A stretch of DNA of 29,773 nucleotides, from assembly GCA_900314165.1 (NCBI GenBank), contig OMUE01000026.1, positions 1 to 29,773 on the forward strand. Direction: 5' to 3'. The DNA comes from an uncultured Acidaminococcus sp. Its GTDB lineage: Bacteria > Bacillota_C > Negativicutes > Acidaminococcales > Acidaminococcaceae. The position numbers and the translations under genes were made by a program. The notes beneath the pieces were generated by a model. It saw nothing but the letters and a program-made list of their open reading frames with translations. It was not told the origin of the DNA and made no database searches. The number at the start of each line of letters is the position of its first letter. Position 1 is the stretch's first letter. Below are positions 25,698 to 29,773 of this stretch, in pieces.

Positions 25698-26783
25698 CTA
25701 TTTATTCTTCTGATAGAAATCTTCCATGTAGTTGGCCAGGGCTTCGCAACCGGCCAGAGGCATGGCGTTGTAGATGGAGGCCCGGATTCCACCGATGGAA
25801 CGGTGGCCCTTCAGGCTGACGAGGCCCTGAGCAGCGCCTTCGGCAGCGAATTTCGCTTCCAGTTCCTTCGTAGGCAGGTTGAATGTCACGTTCATGAGGG
25901 AACGGCTTTCAATCTGGGCATGAGGTTTGTAGAAGTCCGGATGGGCATCCAGGGCATCGTACACAACCTTAGCCTTCACAATATTGTGTTTCTGGACCTC
26001 TGCCAGACCGCCCTGACCCAGCAGCCACTTAGCCATCAGGCCTACCATGTACACGCCGAATACAGGAGGCGTGTTGTACAGGGAATCATGGTCCATATAC
26101 GTTTCATAGTTCATCATAATGGGCAGGTTTTTGTCCCGGCCTTTGATGAAATCCTTTTTGGCCATGACCACCACTACGCCGGCAGGACCGATATTTTTCT
26201 GGGCACCGTTGTAGATCAGGGAGAATTTTTCCACAGGAATGGGCTTGCTCAGGATATCGGAGGACAGGTCCGCAATGAGGGGAATGTCCCCGGTGTCCGG
26301 ATATTCGTGGTATTCCGTGCCTTCAATGGTATTGTTGCCCGTAATGTGCAGGTAGGCTGCATTGTCCGGCAGTTCCAGTTCTTCCGGCAGAGGCACCCGG
26401 TCCAGGCCCGTGGCCTTGCTGGTAAAGACTTCTACTGCATCGCCCACCTTCTTTGCTTCCTTGATTGCTTTTTCAGAGAAGCTGCTGGTAATGGCATAGG
26501 CCCCCACTTTGCCCGGGGTCAGGAAATTCATAGGCACCATGGAGAACTGCAGCGTAGCGCCGCCGCCCATGAACATGACCACCCAGCTGTCATCCATGCC
26601 CAGCAGTTTTTTGATATCTTCCTGAGCTTCTTCGTTGACCTTGGCAAACAGCGGATTCCGGTGGCTGATTTCCAGCATGGACATGCCGCAGCCCTGATAA
26701 TCCAACAATTCTCTCTGTGCTTGTTCCAAGACTTCCAAAGGCATCATGGAAGGACCTGCACCAAAATTATAAACTCTTCCCAT
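25698..26783 (-). CDS. serC: Phosphoserine aminotransferase
   Basis: PLP-dependent transamination of 3-phosphohydroxypyruvate with glutamate, second step of serine synthesis. 361 residues from the ATG at 26783 (MGRVYNFGAGPS, the family's usual start). An ATG three codons earlier directly abuts AGGAG with no spacing, so the inner ATG, 9 bases from it, is preferred. Features: GGGATLQF (73-80), the ADLSSDILS segment and the PLP lysine in YNGAQKNIGPAG (Lys196), plus GHRSIGGIRASIYNA at the C-terminus. The end of the DUF1015 gene overlaps its 5' end by 17 bases, so they are co-transcribed. serA and serB are not in the window. Confidence 0.97.
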   Translation of the reverse strand: MGRVYNFGAGPSMMPLEVLEQAQRELLDYQGCGMSMLEISHRNPLFAKVNEEAQEDIKKLLGMDDSWVVMFMGGGATLQFSMVPMNFLTPGKVGAYAITSSFSEKAIKEAKKVGDAVEVFTSKATGLDRVPLPEELELPDNAAYLHITGNNTIEGTEYHEYPDTGDIPLIADLSSDILSKPIPVEKFSLIYNGAQKNIGPAGVVVVMAKKDFIKGRDKNLPIMMNYETYMDHDSLYNTPPVFGVYMVGLMAKWLLGQGGLAEVQKHNIVKAKVVYDALDAHPDFYKPHAQIESRSLMNVTFNLPTKELEAKFAAEGAAQGLVSLKGHRSIGGIRASIYNAMPLAGCEALANYMEDFYQKNK

Positions 26784-28032
26784 CTTGTTCATCTCCTATT
26801 AAATGTACTGTCAAGGCATCTCTCAGTTTTGGTTCAAACCAGGTGGATTGGGCCGGCATAACGAGACCCGCATCCGCCACTTTCATCAATTGCTCCATAG
26901 CCGTAGGATAGAGGGCAAAAGCCACTGTATTATCTCCATTATCCACGGTTTCTGCCAGGGCCTTCACGCCCTTGTTGCCGCCAACAAAGCCCAGCCGGGG
27001 ATCTGCTTTAGGATCTCCGATACCCAACACGGGCACCAGCAGGTTGTCCTGCAGGATGCTTACATCGATGCTGGCCACAGGATCCGCTGCATCAAAGGCT
27101 TCGGGTAACGCGGTCAGCCTGTACCACTGGCCGCCCAGGTACATGCCGAACATGTGCCGTTTCGACGGATTCACAGGCCGTTCCACCTTTTCTATCTGGA
27201 ATTTCTCAGCTACTTTGGCCAAAAATTCCTGCTCCGTCAGTCCGTTCAAATCCCGCACCACCCGGTTGTAAGCCAGGATGTGCAGCATATTTTCCGGGAA
27301 AATGACGCTGAGCACGTAATTATATTGTTCCTTGCCGGTCTGATTCGGCCGTTTGGCCAGCTCTTCTGCCACTTCCAGGGCTGCTGCACAGCGGTTGTGG
27401 CCATCGGCAATATACAGCTCGGACACCTGCTGGAACAGGCGGGTAATTTCCTGGATCTTCAGGATTTCACTGATGACGTACAACGTATGGCGGATGCCAT
27501 CGTCCCCGGTGAAATCGTAGACAGGCGTATGATTGCCCATGTACTCCATGAGGAGAGCCGTCAGCAGGCCCTTGCTCCGGTAAGCCAGGAAAACAGGCCC
27601 CGTCTGGGCTTTCGTAGCCATGATGTGCCGGCTCCGGTCCGTCTTCTTCAGGGGACGGGTCGTTTCATGGCGTCGAATCAGGCCATCCTTGTACTCCTTC
27701 AGGGACGTAACAGCCACCAGGCCGATCTGGATGGAAGCCCCCATCTGCTGCCGGTAAATATAGTAGTAAGGAGCAGGATCCTGCTTCAGCTGGCCCTTTT
27801 GGATATAGTCCTCCAGGTTTTCTTTTGCCTTGGCATAAACCTGTTCATCGGTTTCGGAAATTGTTTCAGGCAGATCCGCTTCCGCCCGGGACACCCGGAC
27901 AAAGCTCAGGGGATTCTTTTTCAGGATTTCCCGGGCCTCTGCCGTATTCATGACGTCGTAGGGCAATTCAGCTATCTGGCTGACCAGCTCCGGAATCGGA
28001 CGGAGGGCCGCAAAAGGTCTGATTTCTGTCAT
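26767..28032 (-). CDS. DUF1015 family protein, co-transcribed with serC
   Basis: 421 residues from the ATG at 28032 (AGGAG 7 bases upstream, matching the family start TEIRPFAALRP). Conserved blocks are AELPYDVMN (21-29), RRHETTRP (120-127) and YIADGHNRCAAALE (207-220). The DGHNR motif resembles the DGHHR-type motif of ParB/sulfiredoxin-fold proteins, which include an archaeal free-serine kinase. The gene overlaps serC, and in many anaerobes DUF1015 genes lie beside ser genes. A role in phosphoserine or serine metabolism is therefore plausible, but no activity can be assigned from sequence. It has its own promoter upstream. Confidence 0.88.
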   Translation of the reverse strand: MTEIRPFAALRPIPELVSQIAELPYDVMNTAEAREILKKNPLSFVRVSRAEADLPETISETDEQVYAKAKENLEDYIQKGQLKQDPAPYYYIYRQQMGASIQIGLVAVTSLKEYKDGLIRRHETTRPLKKTDRSRHIMATKAQTGPVFLAYRSKGLLTALLMEYMGNHTPVYDFTGDDGIRHTLYVISEILKIQEITRLFQQVSELYIADGHNRCAAALEVAEELAKRPNQTGKEQYNYVLSVIFPENMLHILAYNRVVRDLNGLTEQEFLAKVAEKFQIEKVERPVNPSKRHMFGMYLGGQWYRLTALPEAFDAADPVASIDVSILQDNLLVPVLGIGDPKADPRLGFVGGNKGVKALAETVDNGDNTVAFALYPTAMEQLMKVADAGLVMPAQSTWFEPKLRDALTVHLIGDEQDGKSL

Positions 28033-28113
28033 AATACCACTCCTGATTAACAAAACGAATTTAATCGTGAATTCGTAACATTTTACCCATACATGTTTTT
28101 GCAATACTAACCT

Positions 28114-28143
28114 ATTATACCATATTTATAGTAATGTAGTAAA
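28114..28143 (-). promoter_or_regulatory. Promoter of the DUF1015-serC operon
   Basis: On the minus strand a perfect TATAAT (28114-28119) is preceded by TGG, forming an extended -10 (TGnTATAAT), with TTTACT (28138-28143) 18 bases further up. The leader is about 75 bases. The -35 overlaps the T run of the folT terminator. Confidence 0.7.
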
Positions 28144-28196
28144 AAACAAATAAGCTGTAACAATGAGTATATCACAATCCCATTCTTACAGCTTAT
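28141..28196 (-). terminator. Rho-independent terminator after folT
   Basis: On the minus strand an 11-bp stem ATAAGCTGTAA / TTACAGCTTAT (28186-28196 with 28150-28160), extended by AATG/CATT after one unpaired base, then TTGTTTTTT. It starts about 7 bases after the folT stop codon. Confidence 0.85.
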
Positions 28197-28203
28197 CATT
28201 CTT

Positions 28204-28725
28204 CTATTTTACAGCCCTTCCGATCCTTCTCGTCAGAACGGGCAGGACAATCCACAGGATTACTGTCTTAGTAACGATCCCTACACCACACTGGAACAGG
28301 CGCAGGTACAGCAGTTTTTCCAGGGAAACGTGGAACAGCACCGTCAACCAGAACGTATTCAGCAGCAGGCTGATACCCAGCTGGGTAGTCAGCACGGCTC
28401 CCAGGATTTTCATCTTCGTCACGTTGCCCCGTAGGAACAAGCCATAGATAAGTCCGTCCAGGAACGAGGAAACCGTAAAGCCCGGGAAAAAGGGTCCTAC
28501 CGGAAACAGTGTAGCCCCGATGATATCCCCCATCATGCCGGTCAAGCCACCTGCCAGAGGTCCGCCCCACCAGGCGGCAGCTACTACCGGCAGGAAGCTG
28601 AAGCCGATTTTCAGATTCCAGGTATGGATGGATAAGAAGCGGGCCAGGATGACCTCCATGGCCACGCAGAAGCCTATGACGGTCAGCCACTGACCTGGAT
28701 GGTTCTTACGCAGTTCTCCGTTCAT
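28204..28725 (-). CDS. folT: ECF transporter S component, folate family (FolT)
   Basis: Integral membrane substrate-binding subunit of an energy-coupling-factor importer; needs the shared EcfA/A'/T module encoded elsewhere. 173 residues from the ATG at 28725 (a TTG 11 codons earlier is possible). It has about six hydrophobic segments and the FolT-type core FLSIHTWNLKIGFSFLPVV followed by AAWWGGPLAGGLTGMMGDI and FFPGFTVSSFLDGLIYG. The fit to the folate family is by recognition of this conserved block. The start lies 20 bases inside the preceding ureohydrolase gene, implying translational coupling; no folate riboswitch is seen. Confidence 0.88.
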   Translation of the reverse strand: MNGELRKNHPGQWLTVIGFCVAMEVILARFLSIHTWNLKIGFSFLPVVAAAWWGGPLAGGLTGMMGDIIGATLFPVGPFFPGFTVSSFLDGLIYGLFLRGNVTKMKILGAVLTTQLGISLLLNTFWLTVLFHVSLEKLLYLRLFQCGVGIVTKTVILWIVLPVLTRRIGRAVK

Positions 28726-29692
28726 TTTTCGCTTTGACTTCCTTTGCTTTCGTAGCAAAACCCAGCATATCAGAGATCAGCCGGGCTGCCAGGTAACCGG
28801 TGGTGCCGCCTACATCATCAAAAGGAGGTGCCACTTCTGTCAGCACCATGCCCCGCATTTCAGTCCGGTTGGCAATCGCTTCCAGCATATCCACAGCATC
28901 ATCATAATTGAACCCGCCAAACATGGGAGAACCAGTAGCGGGAGCATATACTGCATCCATGGCGTCGATATCGAAGCACAGGACGCATTGCCGGCTGGGC
29001 TGGAATGCATCCAGGATGGCTTCAATGCCCTTCCGTCTCACATCCCGTACGGAATAAATCTTATCCCCATGAGCCTCAGCTTCTGCAAAATCTTCCGGAC
29101 CGCTGCTGCCGATACCCCGGATGCCCAGATGCAGGATCCGTCCTACATAGGGCAGCGTAGCCGCATTCCGCATAGGGGATCCATTGAAATATTTCTGTCC
29201 ATCCAAAGGCTTCGTCCAGTCCAGATGGGAGTCGATGTGAATAATGTCGAACTTGCCGATGCCTTCCATGCCCTGCAGCACAGGAAAGTCCACAGCGCAG
29301 TCGCCGCCTAACACTACGGGCATAGCACCCTGTTTTTGGATGATGCGGACGGCTTCCCGCAGGTTAGCCATAGTGCCGGCCAGATCGCCAGGGATGTAAT
29401 CAGCGTCACCACAGTCTACCACGCGCCATTTATCCTTGTCCATATAGAATTCCTTCCGTTCGGAATCATAGGTGCCGCCTTTTTTATATGTAAACCGGGT
29501 AGAACCAAGACGGATGCCTCTGGGCCCCAGGCGGCAGCCCGTACGGCCTTGGATAGCCAGGTCAAAGGGAGCTCCCAATACAGCAATATCTGCATTCAGG
29601 TGGTAGATGTCCGTAGCCATGTCGCTTTTGGCAAACGTAGCAATACCGGTAGGTGCCATATTCAAAGGTTTTTGTAAGCTGAAGTTATCCAT
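28706..29692 (-). CDS. Ureohydrolase (arginase/agmatinase family) with altered metal ligand
   Basis: 328 residues; the family hydrolyses guanidino compounds to urea using two Mn ions (agmatine, arginine, guanidinobutyrate, guanidine and others). Present motifs: IDSHLDW (Asp154, His156, Asp158, the DxHxD ligands), FDIDAMD (Asp241, Asp243, Asp246) and the TEVAPPFD segment near the C-terminus. The first ligand motif GGDH is changed to GGDC (Cys132), so one Mn site has Cys in place of His. The N-terminal APFDLAIQGRTGCRLGPRGIR matches the agmatinase branch. ATG 29692 has AGAGGAG 6 bases upstream. The operon partner folT overlaps its 3' end. Substrate unresolved; agmatinase is the default guess. 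Confidence 0.85.
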   Translation of the reverse strand: MDNFSLQKPLNMAPTGIATFAKSDMATDIYHLNADIAVLGAPFDLAIQGRTGCRLGPRGIRLGSTRFTYKKGGTYDSERKEFYMDKDKWRVVDCGDADYIPGDLAGTMANLREAVRIIQKQGAMPVVLGGDCAVDFPVLQGMEGIGKFDIIHIDSHLDWTKPLDGQKYFNGSPMRNAATLPYVGRILHLGIRGIGSSGPEDFAEAEAHGDKIYSVRDVRRKGIEAILDAFQPSRQCVLCFDIDAMDAVYAPATGSPMFGGFNYDDAVDMLEAIANRTEMRGMVLTEVAPPFDDVGGTTGYLAARLISDMLGFATKAKEVKAKNERRTA

Positions 29693-29766
29693 TTGTATCT
29701 CCTCTTATCCATGTCAGTCCTATAACCAGGATTCATTCAATGATGTTGGTTCATCATCTGTGCCTC

Positions 29767-29772
29767 ATTATA
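29767..29772 (-). promoter_or_regulatory. Possible -10 box for the ureohydrolase-folT operon
   Basis: TATAAT on the minus strand at the extreme right edge, about 75 bases before the ATG. The -35 region lies outside the window, so this rests on one hexamer. Confidence 0.35.
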
Positions 29773-29773
29773 G

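Overview
The window (about 55% G+C by eye, not counted) looks like a chromosomal piece of an anaerobic, diderm Firmicute, probably a Negativicute and perhaps Acidaminococcaceae. The clues are a MacA-type periplasmic efflux adaptor, strong AGGAGG ribosome sites, hydrogenase-maturation and nitrogenase-like genes, an ECF folate transporter subunit, and many short intergenic repeats. The taxonomic call is an inference from gene content.

Left part (1-11.8 kb): ordinary housekeeping genes. These are the end of a MacAB-like export operon, proB-proA (proline synthesis), obg (ribosome GTPase), an M20 amidohydrolase, two exported proteins, tRNA-Arg(ACG) with its own consensus promoter and terminator, a lemA-TPM pair and an ABC-F ATPase. 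The gaps are filled by a family of short repeats, many with a 7-bp period, and include a 57-bp inverted pair at 6617-6673 and 8539-8595.

Central part (11.9-25.5 kb, all minus strand): twelve tightly packed genes that look like one operon of about 13.6 kb. In transcription order they are: NifH-like, two nitrogenase component-1-like subunits, hypF, hypC, hypD, hypE, two more component-1-like subunits, a second NifH-like, hydF, and an aspartase-like gene. Five junctions are ATGA stop/start overlaps or longer overlaps. Both nitrogenase-like modules keep the Fe-protein ATP and Fe-S residues but have reduced, altered P-cluster ligand sets. They bracket the complete Fe(CN)2CO assembly set (HypFCDE) without the nickel-insertion genes hypA/hypB and without any hydrogenase structural gene. 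They are followed by the [FeFe]-hydrogenase scaffold HydF, with neither HydE nor HydG in the window. I know of no characterised system with this composition. The best working idea is a metallocofactor assembly pathway combining Hyp chemistry, ATP-driven low-potential reduction and HydF. An intrinsic terminator ends 14 bases before the first start codon, so transcription entering from upstream must read through it; a foldable leader precedes it.

Right part (25.6-29.8 kb, minus strand): serC overlapping a DUF1015 gene, then a terminator, then an arginase/agmatinase-family gene overlapping folT. The ureohydrolase has Cys in place of the His metal ligand of the usual GGDH motif.
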